DNA from: CAVVFX01 sp963747535
GTDB lineage: Bacteria > Acidobacteriota > Terriglobia > Bryobacterales > Bryobacteraceae
Assembly (NCBI GenBank): GCA_963747535.1
Contig: CAVVFX010000006.1
Span: 310,001 to 374,000 of the forward strand
DNA length: 64,000 nucleotides
Direction: 5' to 3'
Shown here: one piece after another, positions 8,680 to 16,608 of the stretch
Position numbering within the stretch: position 1 is the first letter of the stretch
Layout: every line of letters begins with the position of its first letter
Notes under the pieces: generated by a model
Databases searched by the model: none
What the model saw: only the letters and a program-made list of their open reading frames with translations
What the model was told of the DNA's origin: nothing
Translations under genes and position numbers: made by a program

Positions 8680-9699
8680 TCAAAGGGGAACGTCCACCTG
8701 GCTCAATATCTGTTCAAGGATGCGGTCGCCCGAATTGGAACGTTTCGGCGACAGTGTCGACCGCGCACTGAGGACCACGCGATGTCCGAAGACCGGGACG
8801 GCAAGCTGCTTGACATCGTCGGGGATGACGTAGCCGCGGCCTTCGAGCAGCGCCTTAGCCTGGGCGGCCCGAAACAGGGCTTGCGAACCCCGCGGGCTGA
8901 CGCCGAGCGTCAGGGCCTCGTGCGTGCGCGTCTTCTCGACGATCGCGAGGATGTAATCGAGCAGCGCATCGTCGACAGTTACGGCCCGGGCCCGTTCCTG
9001 TAGTTCGAGCAGGTCCGCGCGGCTCAACACCGGCTGCAGCACGGGCGGCTGGAGGTCGTCCGAATTGCGCAGAATCTGACGCTCGCTGGCCGCGTCCGGG
9101 TAGCCGATTCGCACGCGCATGAGGAAGCGGTCTAGCTGCGACTCGGGAAGCGGATAAGCGCCATGGTGTTCCGTCGGATTCTGGGTAGCGATCACCATGA
9201 AGGGCTCCTCTAACGGCTTGGTCCGGCCGTCGATAGTGACCTGGCGTTCATTCATGGCTTCGAGCAGCGCCGACTGCGTCTTGGGAGTAGTGCGGTTGAT
9301 TTCGTCGGCCAGCAGGAAATTGGTGAAAATCGGTCCGGGCTTAAACTCGAACTCTTCCGAATGCGCGTTGTAGATGGTCACCCCGATCACGTCGCTGGGC
9401 AGCATATCGCTGGTGAACTGCAGCCGGTGAAAGCTGCAATCGATGCAGCGTGCAAGCGCGTGAGCGAGTGTGGTCTTGCCTACGCCCGGCACGTCCTCTA
9501 TAAGAAGATGTCCCCGCGCCAGCAGGCACACCAGCGACAGGCGAACCGCCTCGGGCTTGCCGCGGAGAACCAGATCGAGCGTATTTTCGAGCGCAGTAAG
9601 AGCCGTAGAGGGCAGTACTACGGCTCCCGTAGACCTCACCCTACTAGAATAGCGTGGTCTTGCGGGGCGGGTGGGGGACGGTGCAAGCTTCCGTGACAC
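8680..9699 (-). CDS. MoxR family AAA+ ATPase
   Basis: AAA+ chaperone-like ATPase; MoxR proteins usually act with von Willebrand A and DUF58 partners to assemble or activate complexes, but none of these lies next to it here. Seen: Walker A EDVPGVGKTTLAHA, FTSDMLPSDVIGV, Walker B FLLADEINRTTPKTQSALLEAM, sensor 1 ATQNPTEHHGAYPLPESQLDRF, and the C-terminal lid with SPRGSQALFRAAQA. Start is uncertain: the GTG at 9699 adds a Pro/Arg-rich leader; a GTG at 9639 (VRSTGAVV) would give 319 residues and fits the family better. Neither has a clear ribosome binding site. Confidence 0.92.
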   Translation of the reverse strand: MSRKLAPSPTRPARPRYSSRVRSTGAVVLPSTALTALENTLDLVLRGKPEAVRLSLVCLLARGHLLIEDVPGVGKTTLAHALARCIDCSFHRLQFTSDMLPSDVIGVTIYNAHSEEFEFKPGPIFTNFLLADEINRTTPKTQSALLEAMNERQVTIDGRTKPLEEPFMVIATQNPTEHHGAYPLPESQLDRFLMRVRIGYPDAASERQILRNSDDLQPPVLQPVLSRADLLELQERARAVTVDDALLDYILAIVEKTRTHEALTLGVSPRGSQALFRAAQAKALLEGRGYVIPDDVKQLAVPVFGHRVVLSARSTLSPKRSNSGDRILEQILSQVDVPL

Positions 9700-9710
9700 G
9701 AACCGGCTGC

Positions 9711-9752
9711 TTACGCGCGCGGCTCAGCAACCACTTCTGAGCCACGACCATT
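9711..9752. repeat. Interspersed hairpin repeat, family 3, copy 1
   Basis: ACGCGCGCGGCTCAGCAA followed by CCACTTCTGAGCC forms a perfect GGCTCAG / CTGAGCC stem. A related copy with the same flank lies at 39737-39780. Located between the SDR gene and moxR. Confidence 0.7.
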
Positions 9753-9796
9753 AGGGAGTGGTTAAGCGACCTTTTGCAATTTGGCACAGGCGAGAT

Positions 9797-10534
9797 TTAC
9801 AGCATCCGCAGATGGAAACCGCCGTCCGCGTCGAGGACCTGGCCGGCGCAGTAGTCCAGGTAACCGTCGGTAATGCCCCGGACAGCGCGCGCGATGTCAG
9901 CGGGTTCGCCCATACGGCGCTGGGGCAGGAGCCCGCCGGCAATCTTCTCGTCGTAGAGCTTTTCCACTTTCGAAATCATGTCGGTGCGGATGATCCCCGG
10001 ACGAATCTCGAATACGCCAATCCCTTCAGGCGCGAGACGAGCGGCGAAGATCGCCACCGACATGCTGAGTCCGGCCTTTGAAACACAGTATTCGGCCCGG
10101 TTGAGCGACCCGGCATACGCCGAGACCGAGGTCACGAAAATGATGCGTCCCGCGGCAGGCTTGTTCTCCAGCATCCACTGCGCGGCGGCCTGGGTGAGGA
10201 AGTGCGGACCTTTCAGGTTGGTGCCGATGATTTCGTCGAAACTCTCTTCCGTAGCGTCGAGAATATCGCGGCGCTCACGCTGTCCCATGCCGGCGTTGTT
10301 CACCAGCACATCGAGCGTGCCGAAACGCCCCCGCGCGTAGCGGATCAGGTTGGCACGATCGGCTGCCGAAGAGTTGTCGCACTGCAGGATCTCGCAGCCG
10401 GTTTCCTTGGCGAGCGATTCCGCCGCCTCACGATTTCCTTTGTAAGTCGCCAGGACGCGGTGAGTACGCGACAACTCGGCGGCAATGGCCCGGCCGATCC
10501 CGCGGCTTCCGCCAGTCACAATAGCTGTGGGCAT
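9797..10534 (-). CDS. SDR family NAD(P)-dependent oxidoreductase (FabG-like)
   Basis: Short-chain dehydrogenase/reductase of the classical type, 245 residues. Seen: Rossmann TGGSRGIG at residues 7-14, NNAG motif, catalytic Ser in VTSVSAYAG, catalytic Y-x-x-x-K in YCVSKAG, and the C-terminal D-A-D-G-G. Many residues match 3-oxoacyl-ACP reductase-like enzymes, but the substrate is not decidable from sequence and no fatty-acid genes are adjacent. Stands alone on the minus strand between two repeats. Confidence 0.9.
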   Translation of the reverse strand: MPTAIVTGGSRGIGRAIAAELSRTHRVLATYKGNREAAESLAKETGCEILQCDNSSAADRANLIRYARGRFGTLDVLVNNAGMGQRERRDILDATEESFDEIIGTNLKGPHFLTQAAAQWMLENKPAAGRIIFVTSVSAYAGSLNRAEYCVSKAGLSMSVAIFAARLAPEGIGVFEIRPGIIRTDMISKVEKLYDEKIAGGLLPQRRMGEPADIARAVRGITDGYLDYCAGQVLDADGGFHLRML

Positions 10535-10606
10535 TGTAGTTTTCAGTTGTCAGCGTACCACCGCGCACGCGACACACCGGCCCATCAACTGCCTTTCACT
10601 CCGGCC

Positions 10607-10645
10607 GTGTCTGCGTTCATCTGTGTTCATCCCTGCTATTCTTCG
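10607..10645. repeat. Interspersed direct-repeat element, family 2, copy B
   Basis: TGTCTGCGTTCATCTGTG then TTCATCCCTGCTATTCTTCGG: nearly identical to copy A (5311-5346). It sits just downstream of the stop of the glycine-zipper gene, as copy A sits at the end of selA. Confidence 0.75.
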
Positions 10646-10669
10646 GTGGCAGGTCGTCCGACTCTCGCC

Positions 10670-11620
10670 TCAGACTGTGATGTCGTTCGAGAGCGTGAAG
10701 GTCAGCCGCGATTCCGAGGGAATCTTCACGCGCTGTCCCTTGGTGGCGAGTTCCGCGCCGGTGCCGACTGCAGCGCCCGAGCCGGCTCCGATCGCCGCAC
10801 CTCTTCCGCCGCCCGCTGCCGCGCCGAGGATGGCCCCGAGAGCCGTCGCGCCCCCGATCACTTTGGCGCTGCGGGAACCGCGCGACCCGCTGGCCTGTTG
10901 CACATCGCCGGTGGTCACGTCGACGACCTTGCCGTTGACAGTGACGTTAATTATGGCCAAGGTCAACACGGTCTTACCCGTTATCTTACCGGACTGCGTG
11001 TCCTCCACCAGCCGGACAGTCACGTCCGCGCCGCGCGGGATGACGGTCTGTCCATTGATCACGACCGGGTCCTCAATACTGGCGCGGAAGTGATCACCCA
11101 ATTGAGCCTTTTGCGAATCCACCGCATCGATCATGCGAACCGTGAGAGGAGTCCCCTGCGGGATCACAATCCCGGCGTTGGCGGCCGGCGGTGCTGGAGC
11201 AGCAGGTGCGGGCGGAGCAGTGGTCGTTAGCCCAGCGGCAGGTGAAGGCGGCGCGGGTGGAGCAGGAGGCGCTGGTTGAGCAGGCGCAGTCGGAGCAGTG
11301 TTGTCGGCGGTTTGCGGATTCGAATTGAAGCGGTCGAATCCCGAGGGGGCCGGTGGCGCAGCCGGCGGCGCAGCGTCTGCCTGGGGCGCGGGCGCCGGAG
11401 CTGGAGCAGGGGCCGGAGCGGGAGCCGGAGCCGGGCTATCGAACTGCAACGTGGAGATGCGGTCCACCGGAATGGTTTCCACGTGATCCCCCATATCCAT
11501 GCGTACTTCACGTGCGGTACCGCCCATATACGTACCGTTCATGATACGGCCGTTCTTCAACGTGAGAGTGTCGGCGCTGAGCGCGACGGTCAACATCGAG
11601 AGGAGAGCAATTGTGCGCAT
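10670..11620 (-). CDS. Secreted Pro/Ala-rich protein with C-terminal glycine zipper
   Basis: Unassigned exported protein, 316 residues. Seen: signal peptide MRTIALLSMLTVALSA, a small beta domain (TLTLKNGRIMNGTYMGGTAREVRM), a long low-complexity linker of Ala-Pro repeats (about residues 63-160), a beta-rich domain with VIPQGTPLTVRMIDAVDSQ and VIPRGADVTVRLVED (SH3- or TrbI-like in look), then a glycine-zipper segment (GGATALGAILGAAAGGG...) that could insert in or associate with a membrane. The Met at 11620 was chosen because the signal peptide begins there; the frame is open much further upstream. Follows pepA by 43 bp. Confidence 0.8.
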   Translation of the reverse strand: MRTIALLSMLTVALSADTLTLKNGRIMNGTYMGGTAREVRMDMGDHVETIPVDRISTLQFDSPAPAPAPAPAPAPAPAPQADAAPPAAPPAPSGFDRFNSNPQTADNTAPTAPAQPAPPAPPAPPSPAAGLTTTAPPAPAAPAPPAANAGIVIPQGTPLTVRMIDAVDSQKAQLGDHFRASIEDPVVINGQTVIPRGADVTVRLVEDTQSGKITGKTVLTLAIINVTVNGKVVDVTTGDVQQASGSRGSRSAKVIGGATALGAILGAAAGGGRGAAIGAGSGAAVGTGAELATKGQRVKIPSESRLTFTLSNDITV

Positions 11621-11663
11621 ATCGTTCTCAATTTTCTGACGAGCTACGCCCAAAAAAGGTTGC

Positions 11664-13115
11664 TTAGTCCTTCCAGTTGACGGCCAGGTGCACAAAACTA
11701 CGCACTGGAATTCCAGTTGGCCCTTTCGGCATCCAGGGCTTGGCATCGTCCAGCCAGGCGGTGCCGCAAATATCCAGGTGGATCCACGGCGTCTCGCCGG
11801 CAAACTCCCGCAGGAACCAGGCTGCCGTAATCGACCCTCCGGGCCGGCCGGCGATATTCGGTAAATCGGCGTTGACGCTCTTGAGTTGCTCCCGGTACTC
11901 CTCGTCCATGGGCATCTGCCACATCTTGTCACCCTGCGCCTGGGCTGCGTGCATCCAGCGATCGAGCAGCGCGGCATCGTTAGTGAAGACTCCGTTGTTC
12001 ACGTGTCCCAGGGCCACCACGATGGATCCCGTCAGCGTGGCAGCGTCGACCAGGTGCGTACAGCCGATCTGCTTCGCATAGGTGAGCGCGTCCGCCAGGA
12101 TGAGCCGTCCCTCGGCATCGGTATTCAAAACCTCGATGGTCTTTCCCGAGAGCGACTTGACGATGTCGCCGGGACGCTGTGCCCGGCTCCCCGGCATATT
12201 CTCGACCGTCGGGACCAGTGCGGTCACCGGTATGGGCGGCTTCAACTGGGCAATGGCACGCATGGCGCCGATGACCGCTGCGCCGCCGGCCATGTCAAAC
12301 TTCATCTTGTCCATGTCCAGGGCCGGCTTGATCGAAATACCGCCGGTGTCGAAGGTCACGCCCTTACCGACTAGGCCCAGGTGGGGCGTTTTCCGTCCGC
12401 TCTCCGGCGTATAGCGCAGCAGAATCAAGGCTGGCGGTTCCGCACTGCCTTGCGCGACCCCGAGTAGCGCGCCCATGCCAAGCTCCTTCATATGGTCCTG
12501 CTCCAGGACTTCGCAGGCCAGTCCGAACTGCTCGGCCATCGCGCGAGCGCGGGCGGCCAGGGCCATGGGGGTGAGCTGGTTGGGCGGCTCATTGGCGATT
12601 TCACGAGCGAAGTTCTGCGCTTCGCCCACGATGCGGCCCCGTTCCAGGGCTTCATCCAGACCGGGGTTTTCGGCCGTTACGTTGACGGTGAAGCTTTCGA
12701 GTAAAGAGGATTTCTCGGTCTTGAAGGCCTCGGGCTCGAAGTCCCCGAGGATGGCGCCTTCGACGGCGGCGGCAACATGCTCGTGGGTCGAGTACCCGGG
12801 ATCGAGCGAAAGCGTAGCTTCCTTGATCTTGCGGCCTTTCAGGTGCCGTACTGCGGCCGAGACCACGTTGCGAAGCTCACTCGTGCTGAAGCGCTCGCGC
12901 TTTCCGGCCCCGGCCAGCAGGACTCGCGCCGCACGGAAGCCCGCCGCGTTGTGAAGCAGGGTCATCTCCATGGCTTTGCCGGAGATCTCGCCGGAGTCGT
13001 ACGCGAGTTGGAGACTGGCTTTCAGGGACTCCGTCGGGGAGCCTTCGATTTCGAGGAGAATCAGCGCGGCCGATTCGATTTCAGATGCCGGTTTCCGGCT
13101 CAATGCAATATTCAT
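11664..13115 (-). CDS. pepA: Leucyl aminopeptidase (M17)
   Basis: Cytosolic two-metal aminopeptidase that removes N-terminal residues. Seen: 483 residues; N-terminal Macro-like domain, then the catalytic domain with K251 and D256 in GKGVTFDTGG, D274, and the M17 signature NTDAEGR at 331-337 supplying D333, E335 and R337; GGSITAAWFLREF near the end. The ATG at 13115 is used; an upstream extension in the same frame is not family-like. Together with the following secreted glycine-zipper gene it forms a minus-strand pair. Confidence 0.95.
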   Translation of the reverse strand: MNIALSRKPASEIESAALILLEIEGSPTESLKASLQLAYDSGEISGKAMEMTLLHNAAGFRAARVLLAGAGKRERFSTSELRNVVSAAVRHLKGRKIKEATLSLDPGYSTHEHVAAAVEGAILGDFEPEAFKTEKSSLLESFTVNVTAENPGLDEALERGRIVGEAQNFAREIANEPPNQLTPMALAARARAMAEQFGLACEVLEQDHMKELGMGALLGVAQGSAEPPALILLRYTPESGRKTPHLGLVGKGVTFDTGGISIKPALDMDKMKFDMAGGAAVIGAMRAIAQLKPPIPVTALVPTVENMPGSRAQRPGDIVKSLSGKTIEVLNTDAEGRLILADALTYAKQIGCTHLVDAATLTGSIVVALGHVNNGVFTNDAALLDRWMHAAQAQGDKMWQMPMDEEYREQLKSVNADLPNIAGRPGGSITAAWFLREFAGETPWIHLDICGTAWLDDAKPWMPKGPTGIPVRSFVHLAVNWKD

Positions 13116-13193
13116 GTCGCGTTCAACATTGTAACTGCAACCCCGCCCCCTAAGGAGACGAATCGCTTTTTTGTGGCCGGCCCCACACCAGGA

Positions 13194-13223
13194 ATGTGTA
13201 TGATTATCAATAGGAATACACAT
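13194..13223. promoter_or_regulatory. Inverted repeat upstream of vapB, candidate autoregulatory operator
   Basis: ATGTGTAT (13194-13201) and ATACACAT (13216-13223) form a perfect 8-bp inverted repeat ending two bases before the vapB GTG. A TATGAT (13199-13204) lies inside it. VapBC complexes of known systems bind such palindromes in their own promoter; that role here is inference. Confidence 0.5.
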
Positions 13224-13225
13224 CA

Positions 13226-13420
13226 GTGCGCACGAACATTGTAATTGACGACAAGTTGATGAGGGAAACGCTCCGCGCAACGGGGCTGAAAACCAAACGC
13301 GAGGTCGTTGAGGAGGCACTCCGGACGTTACTGCGCCTCAGGAAACAGGCGGAGATTCGGCGATTCCGCGGAAAACTGGTCTGGCAAGGTGATCTGAACG
13401 CGATGAGGACCGACCATTGA
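13226..13420 (+). CDS. vapB: VapB family antitoxin
   Basis: 64-residue antitoxin for the adjoining PIN-domain toxin. Seen: MRTNIVIDDKLMRETLRATGLKTK, the typical N-terminal DNA-binding half (DUF2191/VapB type), then an acidic-basic helix EVVEEALRTLLRLRKQ and a toxin-binding tail containing W and H. GTG start; its TGA overlaps the TTG start of vapC (TTGA), so translation is coupled. Appears intact, unlike its toxin. Confidence 0.85.
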   Translation: MRTNIVIDDKLMRETLRATGLKTKREVVEEALRTLLRLRKQAEIRRFRGKLVWQGDLNAMRTDH

Positions 13421-13808
13421 CCCTTGTCGACTCCAGCGTATGGATCGACTACTTCAACGGAACAATCACGCCGCAGACCGAAAAACTCGACAGGTGCTTG
13501 ACCATGAACTGCTCGCCGTTGGTGACTTGATTCTGACCGAAGTCCTGCAAGGCTTCGATGATGAACGAGACTTCGAGACAGCCAGGAAAATACTAATGTC
13601 GCTAACGGTAGTGGAGTTGGGCGGGCAGGAGATCGCGATTCAATCGGCACGAAATTTTCGCGCGTTGCGCCGGCTCGGAGTGACCGTTCGCAAGACAATC
13701 GATACGGTAATTGCAACCCTATGCATCGAGAACGGTTACGAACTGCTGCATAACGATCGGGACTTCGATCCGTTTGCTAAGCATCTCGGCTTGCGTGTTG
13801 TGGTTTGA
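13417..13808 (+). pseudogene. vapC: VapC PIN-domain ribonuclease toxin, frameshifted
   Basis: PIN-domain RNase. The N-terminus is read from the TTG at 13417 (TLVDSSVWIDYFNGTITPQ) and carries the first acidic residue; after GAA AAA at 13480-13485 this frame soon stops, and the rest of the toxin continues in the frame one base back: VLDHELLAVGDLILTEVLQG, then TIDTVIATLCIENGYELLHNDRDFDPF with the other acidic residues. Restoring one A in the A5 run (13481-13485) joins the two parts into a normal ~130-residue VapC. Could be a real loss of toxicity, a slippage-prone run or a sequence error. Confidence 0.85.
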
Positions 13809-13961
13809 AGCGCGGGCCGTCAAGAGGTTTCGCGGTTTGCACGGGAGTCAGTTTGGAAGTGAAATGCAAGATGACTTATCGTTCCTAGCAGGGCATGGCA
13901 CTTCCGCGTATAAGGCGACTATACGGTCCAAGTGGCCCGTCGAAAGCAAATCCACTGCAGC

Positions 13962-14288
13962 TCAGTCGCTGCCGAAGCCCGCTTTGAAGCATGCGCGAAC
14001 CGAACTCCAATCGGGTTCGGAAAGCCGCCCAATCAGGCGTACTTCCCGCTGCAACAACGCCACGGGGAACAACCTGAACTACGACGGATGATGAAGTCCC
14101 GCCTGTCGCCAGTCGCGTATTTCGCAGTCTGTCGGAGCGAGTTCTATCGGGGCCTGCGTTGTAATCAGGCCTACAATGACGTCAGGTCGATGGCGGTGGT
14201 ACAGTTCAGTCGAAAGCACTACGGCTGGACGGACCTTCGTCGTGTCTGCGCCTGGAAATGCGCCGACTACGACGTCACCTGGCTTCAA
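13962..14288 (-). pseudogene. MazF/PemK family toxin interrupted by one stop codon
   Basis: Endoribonuclease toxin family. Seen: KPGDVVVGAFPGADTTKVRPAVVLS, the MazF/PemK N-terminus, then LYHRHRPDVIVGLITTQ. The frame meets TAG at 14079-14081, but the same frame resumes with FRLFPVALLQREVRLIGRLSEPDW and ends naturally at 13962, giving 108 codons, the usual family length. A single nonsense change therefore explains the break. TTG start overlaps the antitoxin's TGA. Probably inactive unless the stop is suppressed. Confidence 0.8.
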
Positions 14289-14500
14289 CGCCCTTCCTGC
14301 TCCTGCTGCTCAAACCTTTTGACAGATGCGATTGTAGCATCCCGAAGATCGTCGTCCGACCAGGAGTCCGACCAATCAACACGCCGCCCACCCCCGAGAT
14401 CCGCAAGTTGCTGCGCCCAATTCAGCACTTTCCCAGCCTCTTCCGCCGGCAGCATCCGCACAACCTTGATGAGCGATTCCTCATTGGCACTGAGAACCAT
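14285..14500 (-). CDS. Putative antitoxin partner of the MazF/PemK-like toxin
   Basis: 71-residue acidic protein (MVLSANEESLIKVVRMLPAE...), rich in D, E and W, with a strong GGAGG ribosome binding site. No DNA-binding motif is recognised, and the family is not known to me. The call rests on position: it directly precedes and overlaps the toxin by four bases (TTGA), the usual antitoxin-toxin arrangement. The frame is open further upstream (to 14782), but that part overlaps the integrase on the other strand and lacks a good start. Confidence 0.6.
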   Translation of the reverse strand: MVLSANEESLIKVVRMLPAEEAGKVLNWAQQLADLGGGRRVDWSDSWSDDDLRDATIASVKRFEQQEQEGR

Positions 14501-14579
14501 GGTCTTCTTCCCTCCTTCCAAGTTTAACGCCCTAAGCCCTCCAGCGTACTCCATTACGGGGGCATGGAGGCCCCAATTG

Positions 14580-15532
14580 ATGAAACGTGGCAAACAGTTC
14601 CGCGGTCGTAGGTCTTCCCCGAAGCACATATTGAATCTGCCTGACCTCGACCAGGCAAAATCAGCAATCCTCAACAGCCTGCCTTCGAAGGAATCGCAGC
14701 GAGGGTACCGGCACGCCATCGACGAGTTCGTCACCTGGTATTGCTCCGAACCCAGACTGTCGTTCAACAAGGCCGTTGTCACCCGCTATCGAATCCATTT
14801 GGAATCGCGTCAACTTGCGCCGGGCACGATCAACGGCAGACTCGCGGCCGTGAGGCGCCTCGCGTATGAAGCCGCTGATTCTGGCCTGCTGACCCCGGAT
14901 CTAGCCGCTGGCATCCGGCGAGTCAAAGGGCCGAAGAACCTCGGCGTTCGTCTGGGCAACTGGCTGACAGCCGATCAGGCGAAGGCATTCTGGCAAGTGC
15001 CCGATCCCCGCACGCTCAAGGGCAAGCGAGATAGGCCCTTCTCGCGGTTCTCGTTGGATGCGGCCTGCGGCGGAAAGAGGCGGCAGAACTGGATATTGCT
15101 CATCTTCAGCGCAGGGATGATCACTGGGCGATCGTTGATTTGGTTGGCAAGGCCCGGCATGTTCGGACGGTGCCCGTACCGGACTGGGTCAAGAGCGCCA
15201 TTGACTCGTGGCTTGCGTCCGCAGGACTGAGTGAAGGTCGCGTGTTTCGGTGCGTTTGCCGCGCGGGCAAGACTTGGGGAGATGGTGTGACGGAGCGGGT
15301 TGTGTGGCACGTCGTGAAGGACTGCGCCAAAAGAGCAGCCATTGATAAGCTGGCTCCGCATGACCTCCGTCGGACCTGCGCCCGCCTGTGCCGCAATGCC
15401 GGAGGGGAACTGGACCAGATCCAATTTCTGCTCGGCCACGTCTCCATTCAGACGACTGAGAGGTATTTCGGCTGTAAACAACGTCTTCGAAACGCGGTCA
15501 ACGACAGGATTGGCATCGAGCCGAACCTCTGA
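14580..15532 (+). pseudogene. Tyrosine recombinase/integrase, frameshifted
   Basis: Phage-type integrase. Start ATG 14580 has GGAGG nine bases upstream. N-terminal core-binding domain (SQRGYRHAIDEFVTWY ... INGRLAAVRRLAYEAADSG) reads in one frame to about 15035; the catalytic domain continues one base over: GCGLRRKEAAELDI with the first Arg, GKARHVRTVPVP, HDLRR (H-x-x-R), LLGH and TTERYFG with the nucleophilic Tyr. Adding one G in AGGCCC (15033-15038) restores a single protein of about 318 residues. Marks the edge of the island with the two broken toxin-antitoxin pairs. Confidence 0.85.
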
Positions 15533-15573
15533 ACATGCGCAGGTCGGCGACTTACCGGCCAAGTGAGGTCACG

Positions 15574-16608
15574 CTATCTTCCACACGTCTCGTTTTCCTG
15601 AATGAGGCGCTCCTCCAATTCGCAAACGGCCTTGCCCCCGAAGCCGCACGTCACTTGTTTATCGACCGAACTACAATTCCACTCCTCCGGAGCGGCACTG
15701 GCCGATCTGAACCGGAAAAACGTCGTCGCCGCGAACCCTCTGCACTCGCGCTCTGCCAGAGCTTGGGCATGGGCAAGTGCAATCGCCTGAGCACCGGTCT
15801 TATTGGTGGAGGGGATGTCCTCTTGAGGCTCGAACAGTTCGAGGCGGCGCCTCGTAGCCGTCCAGACCTCGGTTTGCGTGAGGCTACGGGCCGCAAGCAG
15901 GCTCGCTGCCTCAACTCGGTAAGTCCCGTTCGGAAAGCGCTCGATGAAGGTGCGGAGCGCCGCGCAACTGCCAGGCTCCCGGTCGGCCCACGCGATCCGC
16001 TCGCGTTTGGTCGGCCGGTCGCCTAGTCCTAGCGCTCCGCATATGTCTGAGATATGGGGCTGGAGCGGGGGTATACCACAAACACGGTCTTGCGCCCGGA
16101 ACAGATTGAGAGCAAAAGCCAGGCCGCTGAATACGACCCCGCTCGCAAAGCTGCTATAGGTAAGCCGCCGTACTAGTCTCTTCCGAGGACCTTTCGCGGC
16201 GGGGATGGCCCGACCCTCCAGTCTGGCAGTTACCGCGGCTACCAGGTCCCGGAAGAAAGGGTCGCGCGAACTCCCGTTCCAGTGTGTCAGGTCAATGGCC
16301 TGGATCTCCCCAAAACCCAACGGCGGATCTACCTTGTCCAGCAGGACCGGCACCAGCACGCCGCGACGCTTCGCTTGGGATGCCTCATCGCGCACGAAAT
16401 CTGCCGCAGGCCCGACGCTATTGCGTGTCCAGACCACGATCACGCACTTGGCGGCATCGAGGGCATTCTCAATCTGTCTGCGCCAGTTTTCCCCGCCGGG
16501 AAGGTTACGGTCCCACCAGACAGACAGCGCGGTGCTCTCCAGCGCTCGCACCAGGCGAGCGACCCGCGCTTCGTCATCCCGTTTGTAAGAGATGAAGATC
16601 TCGCTCAT
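15574..16608 (-). CDS. Transmembrane TIR-domain protein
   Basis: 344 residues in three parts. Residues 1-130: TIR domain, MSEIFISYKRDDEARVARL, WWDRNLPGGENWR, IVVWTRNSV and FVRDE, where E75 is at the position of the catalytic Glu of bacterial TIR NADases. Residues 142-148: basic KRLVRR-type patch, then one membrane helix at about 151-170, so the TIR domain is predicted to be cytoplasmic and the remaining ~170 residues, with several cysteines, periplasmic. ATGA overlap with the upstream TPR gene shows co-translation. Many bacterial TIR proteins act in phage defence by degrading NAD+; that role here is inference. Confidence 0.85.
   Translation of the reverse strand: MSEIFISYKRDDEARVARLVRALESTALSVWWDRNLPGGENWRRQIENALDAAKCVIVVWTRNSVGPAADFVRDEASQAKRRGVLVPVLLDKVDPPLGFGEIQAIDLTHWNGSSRDPFFRDLVAAVTARLEGRAIPAAKGPRKRLVRRLTYSSFASGVVFSGLAFALNLFRAQDRVCGIPPLQPHISDICGALGLGDRPTKRERIAWADREPGSCAALRTFIERFPNGTYRVEAASLLAARSLTQTEVWTATRRRLELFEPQEDIPSTNKTGAQAIALAHAQALAERECRGFAATTFFRFRSASAAPEEWNCSSVDKQVTCGFGGKAVCELEERLIQENETCGR

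Noticed and set aside
9601..9632. Hairpin AGCCGTAG / CTACGGCT as a regulatory site
   Set aside because: It lies within the possible coding start of the MoxR gene and has no second copy in the window.
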